A stretch of 20,923 nt of DNA, taken from positions 1 through 20,923 of the forward strand of contig JAFGOZ010000459.1 in assembly GCA_016926235.1 (NCBI GenBank). Reading direction: 5' to 3'. Source of the DNA: Bacteroidales bacterium. Lineage in GTDB: Bacteria; Bacteroidota; Bacteroidia; Bacteroidales; UBA10428. Below the pieces are notes generated by a model, which saw nothing but the letters and a program-made list of their open reading frames with translations, was not told the origin of the DNA and searched no databases. Both the position numbers and the translations under genes were made by a program. Shown piece by piece: positions 1-8,145 of the stretch (its first letter is position 1; each line of letters starts with the position of its first letter).

Positions 1-19
1 ATGCGGCAGTTAAACCTGC

Positions 20-60
20 AAATGTGTCAGTCAGAGATGAAAATGTGTCAGTCGGAGATG
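20..60. repeat. 21-bp tandem duplication, two copies, at the left edge
   Basis: Two 20-bp units (20-39 and 41-60) differ at one base and repeat with a 21-bp period. The period is a multiple of three, so a frame on either strand stays open through it. On the plus strand frame 1 is open from base 1 to a TAA at 97-99 and repeats the heptapeptide MCQSEMK / MCQSEML. That could be the 3' end of a gene entering from the left and converging on the rluD-like gene, whose stop is at 107. On the minus strand the frame following the rluD-like stop is also open. I do not recognise either peptide. Confidence 0.6.
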
Positions 61-106
61 CTGATGCAGGATATCCGCTTGTATTCGTTCCCTGGGTAAC
101 TTTATT

Positions 107-1147
107 CTACTCCGCCTCATTCCGCCCCACAATATACCTCCTCCATTTTTCAACCACCTCCGTCATATCAGCAGGGAGCTCGGAGTCAAAGTACATTTCC
201 TTCTTTGTTGCCGGATGGATAAATCCTAACGATTTCGCATGCAGGGCCTGGCGGGGCAATATCTTAAAACAATTCTGCACAAATTGCTTATACCTGGTAA
301 AAGTGGTTCCACGGAGAATCTTGTCCCCTCCGTATTCATTGTCATTGAACAAAGGGTGCTTTATATACTGAAAGTGCACCCGTATCTGGTGCGTACGCCC
401 GGTTTCGAGCCTGCATTCCACCATGTTTATATATCCCAGTCGCTCCACAACTTTGTAATGGGTTACGGCATGCTTCCCGTGTTCCCCGTCAGGGAATACA
501 TACATCGTCTTACGGTCGGTAAGGTTACGCCCTATATGCCCGGTTATAGTCCCCTCTTCTTCCTCCATATCTCCCCATACCAGGGCTATATAACGGCGAT
601 GTATAGTATGGTCGAAGAACTGCTTTGCCAACCGGTTTTGCGCCAGTTCTGTTTTTGCTATCAGTATCAATCCACTGGTATTTTTATCAATGCGGTGCAC
701 CAGTCCGGGCCTTAGTTCCCCGGTCTGAAACAGCGGCAGGTCCTTTAAATGATACATCAGGGCATTTACCAGGGTGCCGGTATAGTTGCCATAACCCGGG
801 TGCACTACCATTCCTGCTTCTTTGTTTACTACAATCAGTTCATCATCTTCATATACAATATTCAAAGGAATATCTTCAGGGATTAGTTCAATCTCACGCG
901 GAGGATACGACATTACAATCGATATCTCATCACCCGGTTTTACCTTGTAATTCTGCTTTACCGGCTTGTCGTTCACAAGTATATTACCGGCCTGCGAGGC
1001 TGCCTGTATCTTACTTCTGGAAGCGTTTTGTATACGCGGGAAAAGATACTTGTCAATACGAAGTGGGGCCTGCCCGGGATCTACCGAATAGTGGTAATGC
1101 TCATATAGTTCACTCTGTTCCTGGAATTCATCTTGCATAGCAGGCAT
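107..1147 (-). CDS. rluD: RluA/RluD-family 23S rRNA pseudouridine synthase
   Basis: This enzyme isomerises specific uridines in 23S rRNA to pseudouridine; in the RluD subfamily the targets are in helix 69 of the large subunit. The 346-residue protein has an N-terminal S4-like RNA-binding segment (about residues 28-80, with RIDKYLFPRI and a KPVKQNYKVKPGD turn). The catalytic domain follows, with the family signature HRIDKNTSG at 151-159; Asp154 is the expected catalytic residue. Further family motifs are RRYIALVWG and the LETGRTHQIRVH block near 240. Length is normal for RluD. The start lies 3 bp after the stop of the upstream T9SS gene, so it is probably cotranscribed and translationally linked. 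A second ATG three codons in (MQDEF) is an equally plausible start. The RluA/RluC/RluD subtype is inferred from the S4 domain and signature, not proven. Confidence 0.92.
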   Translation of the reverse strand: MPAMQDEFQEQSELYEHYHYSVDPGQAPLRIDKYLFPRIQNASRSKIQAASQAGNILVNDKPVKQNYKVKPGDEISIVMSYPPREIELIPEDIPLNIVYEDDELIVVNKEAGMVVHPGYGNYTGTLVNALMYHLKDLPLFQTGELRPGLVHRIDKNTSGLILIAKTELAQNRLAKQFFDHTIHRRYIALVWGDMEEEEGTITGHIGRNLTDRKTMYVFPDGEHGKHAVTHYKVVERLGYINMVECRLETGRTHQIRVHFQYIKHPLFNDNEYGGDKILRGTTFTRYKQFVQNCFKILPRQALHAKSLGFIHPATKKEMYFDSELPADMTEVVEKWRRYIVGRNEAE

Positions 1148-1150
1148 CTT

Positions 1151-3022
1151 CTAATGCGATATCAGCAGTTTTTTGGTTACCATTGCTCCCTCCTGGTCTG
1201 ATATTTTTATAAAATACAATCCGTTTTCAAATGTAGAAATATCCATTCCCGTGCTTTCAAGAACTTCATTGTATAACACTTTCCCTGCAATATCAAATAG
1301 GGCTATACGGTATTGCCGGTAAAAATCCCTGTCCGAAATATCTATTGTAACAAAATCGTTTGCAGGATTTGGATATATAGTGCACTCCAAAGCATGCACC
1401 TTTGAAGGAATGATGCCGGTTACACTCTTATCCCCAACTACAGGACGGATCATAATACTTCCCTGCGCTTCTGCAATTGAAGACATCTTCCATTCGTTAT
1501 TCAGAAAATAAAATAGCATATCCTGATGGTTGTTGTTACGGTCCAATCCAATATTGTATCTTTTATCTTCCAGTTGGGTAATACCCACAAAGAAATGTTC
1601 GGGCAATACAACGGGACGTTCAAGAACATATTTATTAAATCTCCCTGTAGTACCAATTGTCCGTATCATATTATGATCGCTATATATTGTATCCCCGGGA
1701 ATTTCACCGCTAAGGGCCCAAACCTTTATAATGAATTCAAGTTGTTCTGTTGTATCTTTTTTTGTGGGAATAAAATAGATCTGAACTGCCTGTAAAGTAT
1801 CTTCTTTATAAATTTTGTACTTGCAGGCAATGCTGTTATCTGTATTTGTTCCATCGCCGCTTGCAAAATATCCGTTTTCGGGGCTTCCGTCATCGTAAGA
1901 GTAGTAATTATCCAGCACCTGGGTATATTTCACCGTATCATTACTCCTGAAGAGGTAACCTCTGGTTAATGCGGTATCCGGGATAATGAATGCAGTAAGG
2001 TTTAATTCCGCATAATCAGGGGGATTATCTACCAAAGGTATTTCACGTATCCGAAAATCAATAGTTTTACTGGTATCAGGAGCAATATTTAATTTACCCA
2101 AAGAATCAATATCTGCGAAGTCTTTATATTGAATATGTAGTTTTCTTTCAACACTTTTGGTCCGGGTAAGATCAAGGTTACGATATGTCATCGCCAGTTT
2201 GCTCGCTTTTTCAGTATTAAAAGCATCCGGGAAATGTTTTGCAGGAATGGATGAATAGGTTTTTAATATGCCCCTTATAGACTTTGTTATCGCCACATCA
2301 TCAAATGACCCGTTATCAACAGTACGTGCCGTATCAAGATATACAAAGTCAATATGCCAGTGATCTGTATTCACAAGCTTTTCAGGTTCTCCCTGGGGTT
2401 TTGGAAAACTCACATAATTCATAAACCTGAATTGAAATCCGCTATACAGATATTTATCTTCTGTTATGGGAATAGCAACATATTTAAAATCCTGCAATGT
2501 AGTTCCTGATGCAGCCCAAACATTTTCCCAAATAAGTGTATCCTCATAATTCGCATAAAACTCCAGCATCAGCGAATCGCCTGCTTCAGGATTATCAGCC
2601 AGTCCCTGTGGCTGGTAAAAAAAACTGAAAACTATATTGTTGGCAGCAGTAAATTCAAGATTTATCGGCTGGGATGTAAGGGTATCGCCCACAAATGAAG
2701 GCTGTATATTTGTATATACATTCCCGTTATCATCAATCGCATCCAGGGTAGCCACTCCAATAGACGGTGGATCTACAGCCAGGGTGTTATTAATATATGC
2801 GTAACTATTTGTCCACTTTTCAGGATCAGGTTTAGATGTCTGTTGTACAAAGTCATCAAAAAAGGGTAATTCCATAGTGTCCGCAATTGCATTGGATGAC
2901 TTTATACTTACAGATTTTTTAACAGGTGCCTGATCAGGATAATACAATAATCCGCTTACACCTTCCTGTGCAAAAGAATATGCCGAAAAAACAAGTAAAA
3001 AAATAATTGTATTAATTCTCAT
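1151..3022 (-). CDS. Secreted protein with type IX secretion (T9SS type A) C-terminal sorting domain
   Basis: A 623-residue exported protein of unknown specific function. The start chosen (3022) gives a clean Sec signal peptide: MRINT, a hydrophobic stretch, then FSAYSFA with likely cleavage before Gln19. A start two codons upstream (3028) is equally possible. The reading frame extends to 3136, but that would bury the signal peptide and overlap the PASTA gene much further. The last ~80 residues are a typical T9SS type A sorting domain: a YPNPANDFVTI motif, the strand RIALFDIAGKVLYN, an ENGLYFIKI segment and a terminal MVTKKLLIS strand. Residues ~40-530 look beta-rich. An FFDDFVQ...WTNS segment opens a jelly-roll-like region, and many D-T/G-D-T repeats suggest extracellular beta domains. 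The start overlaps the end of the PASTA gene by 11 bp and the stop is 3 bp before the rluD-like gene, indicating one operon. It is probably delivered to the cell surface or medium. Confidence 0.88.
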   Translation of the reverse strand: MRINTIIFLLVFSAYSFAQEGVSGLLYYPDQAPVKKSVSIKSSNAIADTMELPFFDDFVQQTSKPDPEKWTNSYAYINNTLAVDPPSIGVATLDAIDDNGNVYTNIQPSFVGDTLTSQPINLEFTAANNIVFSFFYQPQGLADNPEAGDSLMLEFYANYEDTLIWENVWAASGTTLQDFKYVAIPITEDKYLYSGFQFRFMNYVSFPKPQGEPEKLVNTDHWHIDFVYLDTARTVDNGSFDDVAITKSIRGILKTYSSIPAKHFPDAFNTEKASKLAMTYRNLDLTRTKSVERKLHIQYKDFADIDSLGKLNIAPDTSKTIDFRIREIPLVDNPPDYAELNLTAFIIPDTALTRGYLFRSNDTVKYTQVLDNYYSYDDGSPENGYFASGDGTNTDNSIACKYKIYKEDTLQAVQIYFIPTKKDTTEQLEFIIKVWALSGEIPGDTIYSDHNMIRTIGTTGRFNKYVLERPVVLPEHFFVGITQLEDKRYNIGLDRNNNHQDMLFYFLNNEWKMSSIAEAQGSIMIRPVVGDKSVTGIIPSKVHALECTIYPNPANDFVTIDISDRDFYRQYRIALFDIAGKVLYNEVLESTGMDISTFENGLYFIKISDQEGAMVTKKLLISH

Positions 3023-3815
3023 TATCATCACTTTCCATAGTTTCATCATCAATAGTAAGGAATATATCAACCGAAGATCCCAATCTGATTCGTGCCTGAG
3101 AACCGGGGTTTGGTGCCTGCTTGTAAATATATGCATTGATCGAATCGGTAAATGTAATTATGGATTCATCATATAAAACACTTCCAAGATTTAAACTTGC
3201 TGCAGCAATATGTTTACGTGCCTCTTCAAGCCTCATTCCTATAAGATCGGGAGTATATGTTGAGCGGTTACTTAATCCTTTACCCAGCACCAGGTCTATT
3301 TTTGAGCCTTTCAGCAAGGTATCCCCCGGTCGTATGTTACTCCCTTCATACTGTTGTTTCAGTACATTATTATCTGCAATATCGGGCACATAGCTAAGAT
3401 CACCAATAATCAATCCTTTATTATCAAGTATAGCCTGTGCCTGACGCAATGAAAGCCCTATCAGGTTGGGCATAGCAATCTTCTCAGGATTTAAGGCATT
3501 CATGGTTAAAAAAACACGGCGGCGCTTTTTTACCTTAAAATCGGGCGCCGGGTTCTGGTCTATCACGGTTCCCCGTTTATAATCCTTGAGGTATACTGAA
3601 TCAGAAACTTCCAGTCTCAGCTTTAGTCCCTTTGCCAGGTCCTGAGCTTCAGCCATGGTTAATCCCTGAAAATTAGGCACTGAATAAGCCTGCCCATGAT
3701 GAGTATAAATCTTTAACCATGTGAAAACAAGTATCAGTAATACTGCTGTTACAGCTACTGCCATAATCAATTGCTTTAAAAATACCCTGCTGAAAATAAA
3801 TCGTATTAACCTCAT
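3012..3815 (-). CDS. Membrane-anchored protein with three PASTA domains (no kinase domain)
   Basis: The 267-residue protein has a short basic cytoplasmic N-terminus, one membrane segment (about residues 17-34, LIMAVAVTAVLLILVFTW), and three PASTA-type repeats outside the membrane at about 43-107, 113-178 and 187-256. Each repeat shows the family pattern: a VPN/MPN/TPD-(F/L)-x-G-(L/M) opening, an A-x-x-(L/I) helix, and a closing QxP or PGD...V/I-x-L strand. PASTA domains in other bacteria bind peptidoglycan fragments, usually as part of Ser/Thr kinases or class A PBPs. Here neither partner domain is present. The C-terminus is an acidic tail (DDETMESDDNEN) that overlaps the next gene's start by 11 bp. 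The role is likely in cell-wall sensing or scaffolding; this is inferred from the family. Confidence 0.88.
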   Translation of the reverse strand: MRLIRFIFSRVFLKQLIMAVAVTAVLLILVFTWLKIYTHHGQAYSVPNFQGLTMAEAQDLAKGLKLRLEVSDSVYLKDYKRGTVIDQNPAPDFKVKKRRRVFLTMNALNPEKIAMPNLIGLSLRQAQAILDNKGLIIGDLSYVPDIADNNVLKQQYEGSNIRPGDTLLKGSKIDLVLGKGLSNRSTYTPDLIGMRLEEARKHIAAASLNLGSVLYDESIITFTDSINAYIYKQAPNPGSQARIRLGSSVDIFLTIDDETMESDDNEN

Positions 3816-3852
3816 AGTTTCTTTTCAAATTATGTAAACGTAAAATATATTA

Positions 3853-3860
3853 CAAAAGTA
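3853..3860 (-). promoter_or_regulatory. Candidate -7 element upstream of the PASTA gene
   Basis: Read on the minus strand the bases are TACTTTTG, an exact match to the Bacteroidota -7 consensus TAnnTTTG. The PASTA start codon is 37 bp downstream. A TTTG that could be a -33 box lies only 14 bp upstream (3875-3878), closer than the usual 19-21 bp, so this is a partial match. It would allow the PASTA/T9SS/rluD genes to be transcribed separately from mqnE, whose stop is at 3883. Confidence 0.35.
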
Positions 3861-3882
3861 TGTTAAATCCGAATCAAATGAT

Positions 3883-5004
3883 CTATTCTTTTATTATTCT
3901 CAGAATATTATAGTTTGTATCTCTCTCTACTGGTGTCTTGCCGGCATCCCGAATAATACGTACCAATTCCTGCTCTGCCAGTTTCAGCTTTTCATCCTCC
4001 CTTTGGGTATAAATCCTTGTATTATCAACAGTACCATCCAGGTCATCAGCTCCAAATGATAAAGCAATTTGGGAAAGAGGTTTCCCTATGTCCGGCCAGT
4101 ATGCTTTGATATGGGGAATGTTATCCAGAAAAATGCGGGAAATGGCAAATGTTTTTAAAACATCGTGCGGAGCAGTCTCTTCAATATCGATGATGTTGTT
4201 CCCAAAATTTCTGAATTGCAAAGGTATAAAGGCATTAAAGCCTTTGGTTAAATCCTGCAACTGGCGCAGTCTGTTCAGATGATCTATCCTGTGTTCTATA
4301 TTTTCTATATGCCCAAACAGCATGGTGGCATTCGTAGAAATGCCCAGTTTATGTGCTTCTTCATGTATGCTTAGCCATATCCTCGAGGAAGCCTTATCCT
4401 TACATACTTTTTCACGTATACCTTCGTCAAATATCTCCGCACCACCTCCGGGAATAGCATCCAAACCGCTTTCTTTCAGCTTTTGTAACCCTTCTTTAAT
4501 CCCTATACCTGCTTTTGCAAATATATAATCCAGTTCTATTGCTGTAAGTGCTTTAATAATAATATGGGGAACTTTTTCTTTTACACTTTTAAATAAAGAA
4601 CAATAATACTCCAGGTCAAAATCCGGATGAACCCCTCCAACTATGTGTACTTCTGTGATCTGGTGTTTTAGTTCACATATTTTGTTAACTATCTCTGCCG
4701 GACTGGCTTCATAGCATCCTTCCTCTCCCTGTTTTTTTGAATAGGTACAAAAAGTACAGTTATAAATACAAATATTGGTAGGTTCAATATGAAGGTTCCT
4801 GTTAAAAAAAACATATTCCCCGTGCATCTTTTCCTTCACCCCGTTTGCCACAGCACCAAGTAACCCCGGGTTATCACAACGAAATAACTCCATGGCTTCA
4901 TCTACAGTAATCCTTTCGCCCTCTATAACCTTTTCAAATACCTTTCGCAGGGAATTATCTATAGCAGGTTCAACATCAAGTAAAAACCGGATACTCTCAA
5001 ACAT
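3883..5004 (-). CDS. mqnE: Aminodeoxyfutalosine synthase (radical SAM), futalosine menaquinone pathway
   Basis: MqnE joins a radical-SAM-generated adenosyl radical with 3-(1-carboxyvinyloxy)benzoate to make aminodeoxyfutalosine, an early step of the futalosine route to menaquinone. The 373-residue length is normal. The radical SAM cluster motif CxxxCxxC is at Cys79, Cys83 and Cys86 (CIYNCTFCTYSKK). Family-typical blocks follow: VGGVHPDFDLEYY, SGLDAIPGGGAEIFDEGIR, TNATMLFGHIENIEHRIDHL, LRQLQDLTKGFNAFIPLQF and GADDLDGTV. These fit MqnE better than its relative MqnC. The start follows a GGAAAGG purine run and lies 14 bp after the large TPR-glycosyltransferase gene, so it is probably cotranscribed with it. 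No other menaquinone gene is visible in the window. MqnC would be the main alternative. Confidence 0.87.
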   Translation of the reverse strand: MFESIRFLLDVEPAIDNSLRKVFEKVIEGERITVDEAMELFRCDNPGLLGAVANGVKEKMHGEYVFFNRNLHIEPTNICIYNCTFCTYSKKQGEEGCYEASPAEIVNKICELKHQITEVHIVGGVHPDFDLEYYCSLFKSVKEKVPHIIIKALTAIELDYIFAKAGIGIKEGLQKLKESGLDAIPGGGAEIFDEGIREKVCKDKASSRIWLSIHEEAHKLGISTNATMLFGHIENIEHRIDHLNRLRQLQDLTKGFNAFIPLQFRNFGNNIIDIEETAPHDVLKTFAISRIFLDNIPHIKAYWPDIGKPLSQIALSFGADDLDGTVDNTRIYTQREDEKLKLAEQELVRIIRDAGKTPVERDTNYNILRIIKE

Positions 5005-5018
5005 CCCATCAACCTTTC

Positions 5019-7853
5019 CTATTTTATTGAGTTCCCCATTTGAATAAATCTCTCAGCCTCTGCATTCATGCCTTTTCTTTTTAATAAATCTGCAATCAGG
5101 TAAAACGCAGGTTTATAATTACTATACTCCAGGGTTTTTTGTGCCATTTGAATAGCTGTATCAATATTGCCCATCTGGGCATATATGATTGCCATATTAT
5201 AGTAAGCCGTATAAAACTTATAGTTCACCTTCGTAAGTTGAGTAAATACAGCCAGCGCATCCTGGAAGCTTCCCGTATTCATGTAGGCGATACCAACCAA
5301 ATTGAGCGCTCTGTCATAGTTTGGATAAACTTTCAAACACATATTTGCATATTCAATGGCTTTATTAAAATTCCTCAGGTTTAGCATTAACTGACTCATA
5401 TTCAACAAAGCTACTTCATTTGCAGGATCATCCTTAATAGCTTTATCAAGATATGCCACAGCCTCTGCTACATTATTATTCTGAAGTGCCACATATCCAT
5501 AATAATCATCTTTACCTACCCTCTGTACTACTGCACAAATTGGACAACCATCTACATCAACAGTATATATTGTTTTTTTTGGTGGCCATATCTTCTTTTT
5601 AAGCTGGTATGGTTCTATGTAACTGTTGGTAATTATTGCATAGTCCCAATCTGTGTTTCCTCTTTCGTAGTACCTGATATATTTAAGTACTACCGTCCCC
5701 TTTTTAATATAATCTCTAAAATAATATTCAACATTTTGATAATGATTGGTAGCAATTATGATCTTGTTACTGGTGTCATTAAGTTCCTTATTCAACGTAT
5801 TCATCAACCATTCCGATCCTTCTTTCAACCCATGATAATAGTAATCCATTTCATAATTGCCATATGCTTTCTTTGTACCGCCAAATAACTCATTATAATA
5901 AATATACTCATATGGATGGTTTATAATGGTATGACGGATCGGATGAAAAGCAAGGGCAAGAAGTACCACATATACTATGTATACAGCTATTTTCTTTTTA
6001 AACAATCTTATAAAACGCTCTAACCCCAGACAGGATGCAACAAGCATTGGCGGATAGGCAAACATTGCATGTCTCCATCCCCCGTACACATTTGATCCCT
6101 CATAATAAATATACACAATAGGGAACACAAAAGAAAATGCTACCAGAAGGTTCCAGCCAAATCTTTGCTTATCCTTTTTAGAATAAATTGTAAGGACAAA
6201 AAGGATCAAACCAACAATAACAATTGTCGGGATTGTCATCAAAATATACTTCGTAATGTAATATTTTGGTAAGTCTGCCGACCAGGTAACCTTGCCTTCA
6301 AATGTCTGACGAAGACTAGTGGCAAAGTGAGTCATCTTTTCCAGGGCATTTTTGGGGTTATGAAGAGGATCCTTCAACCCATAGGGCCACAAGATCAAAC
6401 CCAGCAAATATCCCACCAAAGATATCACCACCAGGCAGGAAAGTATTTTAAAAAGTCGCTTGTAATTTTCCTGGCTAAATAAGCCATATTCCTTGCTGCT
6501 AAAAAGAAAGTACATGCCCACAAATAAAAACAGATATGCAATTAAAAGTAAACCACCAATCCTGACACTTATTGCTAACGCAATACCAAGAGCCACAAGG
6601 AAGCTGATTTTTACTGAGAATTTTGGTAAAAGCTTTATAAAGCGAGCAATATAATATATGCATAAAATAGACGCCATGGCAAACGGAACATCCTTGGGAT
6701 TATTCCAGGAATGACCCAGAAAGCGGGGGGAAAAGAACATAATCAGCAAGGATAATAAGCCTGCACGCCACCCTGCAATAAGTGTAGCCAGTAACCCGCT
6801 AAAAAGAATAGCTATCCAGCCCGTAAGCGAATTCATAACATGGCGGGTCTCATAGATATTGTCAACATTGAAAATCTCATTATAAATAGCCGTAATATTA
6901 TCAAACGATTGACCATAAAACGGCATATTGTGGTTACTATCGTAATACAAGGCTGCAGTATCTTTTCCAAATGTTTTATAATAGTCATAAACTTTTGTTG
7001 CCTGCACGTATTGCACGTACTCATCTCCTGAAATACCTGCATTATATGACATCACAGGCATCAGAAATAATAAGATTATTGCTACCGAAGCAAAGAGAAA
7101 ACGAAAAACAGATGACTGCTTTATAAATGCCAGTTTTAGGTATTCCTTATTTTTCATTTCACGCAAAGGAATCCTGAAAAACCAGTTATACCAGTTTAAT
7201 ATTTTTGTAAGAAAATCTGATGCCTTATGCTTTTTCAATGTATAGGGATGGCTTTGTTGAATCTGGACTTCCTCAACCGGAATGTCTAATTTTCTTATCT
7301 GGTACAAGGCCTCACATTGATAATATTTCCCCTTTAAGATATTTGAATATACGTATTTTGCAATTACAACGGGGAGTATATATATTCCCTGTTTCTTGTT
7401 CCTGGCATTATCTTCTGAAAATTTCAAAAGGCCAACAGAATTATCAGGTAAAGTATTGCTCCTGGAAGAACTCAGATTAATATTTAAAGCTTCCTGTAGT
7501 TTGTCACCATCGATGATACATATATAATCATTCTTAATTTCCTGAATAATCTTACCAAGAACTTTCCCTATAGTAAGTTCAGTATCAGCACTTACGGTTT
7601 GAATATTTTTAACATTGGAAATGGTTTGAATAAAAGCCTGGTATTCATTTGTTTTTTCAATTCTATCATTACTTATCATTACCAGCTCAAACCTATCCTG
7701 CTCCAAATCCTTGATATTTGATACCGACTCCGCAAGATGCTTGTATTGTTCATTCCCTCCTTCTTTTAAAACAACAATTAAGGAGAATGAATTAGTTACG
7801 GAGACAGGTTTGTGTTTTGTAAATGTTTTATTCTTCAGATTCTTTTTTTTCAT
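5019..7853 (-). CDS. Large fusion: divergent GT2-like domain, GT-C membrane glycosyltransferase, C-terminal TPRs
   Basis: A 944-residue three-part protein. Residues ~22-235 resemble a divergent GT-A/GT2 fold. They show an FSLIVVL first strand, an NDYICIIDGD segment with DGD at 115-117 in the DxD position, and a late segment like polyprenol-phosphate sugar transferases. The nucleotide-binding motifs are weak, so activity is uncertain. Residues ~250-660 hold about ten membrane segments. The first extramembrane loop carries the acidic pair Asp277-Glu278 in SGDEYVQY, the position of the catalytic acid in GT-C enzymes (ArnT/PMT-like) that use lipid-linked sugars. Residues ~785-940 form about four TPR repeats (DYYGYVALQNNNVAEAVAYL onward). 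The likely role is transfer of a polyprenyl-phosphate-linked sugar to a glycan or protein outside the membrane. It lies 14 bp upstream of mqnE. Its own promoter would have to lie in 7854-8145, where I found no consensus match. Confidence 0.8.
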   Translation of the reverse strand: MKKKNLKNKTFTKHKPVSVTNSFSLIVVLKEGGNEQYKHLAESVSNIKDLEQDRFELVMISNDRIEKTNEYQAFIQTISNVKNIQTVSADTELTIGKVLGKIIQEIKNDYICIIDGDKLQEALNINLSSSRSNTLPDNSVGLLKFSEDNARNKKQGIYILPVVIAKYVYSNILKGKYYQCEALYQIRKLDIPVEEVQIQQSHPYTLKKHKASDFLTKILNWYNWFFRIPLREMKNKEYLKLAFIKQSSVFRFLFASVAIILLFLMPVMSYNAGISGDEYVQYVQATKVYDYYKTFGKDTAALYYDSNHNMPFYGQSFDNITAIYNEIFNVDNIYETRHVMNSLTGWIAILFSGLLATLIAGWRAGLLSLLIMFFSPRFLGHSWNNPKDVPFAMASILCIYYIARFIKLLPKFSVKISFLVALGIALAISVRIGGLLLIAYLFLFVGMYFLFSSKEYGLFSQENYKRLFKILSCLVVISLVGYLLGLILWPYGLKDPLHNPKNALEKMTHFATSLRQTFEGKVTWSADLPKYYITKYILMTIPTIVIVGLILFVLTIYSKKDKQRFGWNLLVAFSFVFPIVYIYYEGSNVYGGWRHAMFAYPPMLVASCLGLERFIRLFKKKIAVYIVYVVLLALAFHPIRHTIINHPYEYIYYNELFGGTKKAYGNYEMDYYYHGLKEGSEWLMNTLNKELNDTSNKIIIATNHYQNVEYYFRDYIKKGTVVLKYIRYYERGNTDWDYAIITNSYIEPYQLKKKIWPPKKTIYTVDVDGCPICAVVQRVGKDDYYGYVALQNNNVAEAVAYLDKAIKDDPANEVALLNMSQLMLNLRNFNKAIEYANMCLKVYPNYDRALNLVGIAYMNTGSFQDALAVFTQLTKVNYKFYTAYYNMAIIYAQMGNIDTAIQMAQKTLEYSNYKPAFYLIADLLKRKGMNAEAERFIQMGNSIK

Positions 7854-7927
7854 GGGAATGATTTTGATATTTGTATAGTGATTATGATATCATTTTTTAT
7901 CAACAGTATTGCTTCATATTTAAACTG

Positions 7928-7945
7928 TGATAATCCTGGTTATCA
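7928..7945. other. Small inverted repeat in the intergenic region
   Basis: TGATAA and TTATCA (6 bp each) flank a 6-base loop, upstream of the minus-strand TPR-glycosyltransferase gene. It could be an operator half-site pair or chance in AT-rich DNA. Together with the 122-bp palindromic element to its right it is the only structure I see in the gene-free stretch 7854-8145. Confidence 0.25.
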
Positions 7946-8022
7946 TCTTGTTTTATTATAAAGGTTTTTGTTATCATAAATTCAGGTGGCCCGGATATTA
8001 AAACCACACCTTAAAACCCAGC

Positions 8023-8144
8023 GTCATGTCAATTCTAAAATGTCATGTATTATTCATCCGATGACTTTTTAGTTATTTCTTTATGTTTACAATTGACCTT
8101 AGAGTCATCGGATGAATTTATACCAAGTTCATAACTGACATGAC
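8023..8144. repeat. 122-bp palindromic MITE-like element with nested inverted repeats
   Basis: The outer ends GTCATGTCA (8023-8031) and TGACATGAC (8136-8144) are perfect 9-bp complements. Inside them a 15-bp arm, ATTCATCCGATGACT (8052-8066), is perfectly complementary to 8103-8117. The spacers between outer and inner arms are 20 and 18 bp. The two ends are therefore imperfect terminal inverted repeats of about 44 and 42 bp around a 36-bp AT-rich core. It has no coding capacity and no obvious target-site duplication. It ends one base before the stop codon of the GtrB-like gene (8146-8148). It could be a non-autonomous transposable element, or a long hairpin acting as a terminator for the sugar-nucleotide genes. 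Confidence 0.7.
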
Positions 8145-8145
8145 A

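Noticed and set aside
24..1140. Plus-strand open frames opposite the rluD-like gene (24-371, 239-715, 625-1140)
   Set aside because: They are antisense to a clearly conserved pseudouridine synthase and their translations show no recognisable domain.
3023..3136. Longer N-terminus for the T9SS protein (start at 3136)
   Set aside because: It would place 38 residues before an obvious signal peptide and overlap the PASTA gene by 125 bp; the start at 3022 or 3028 fits both.
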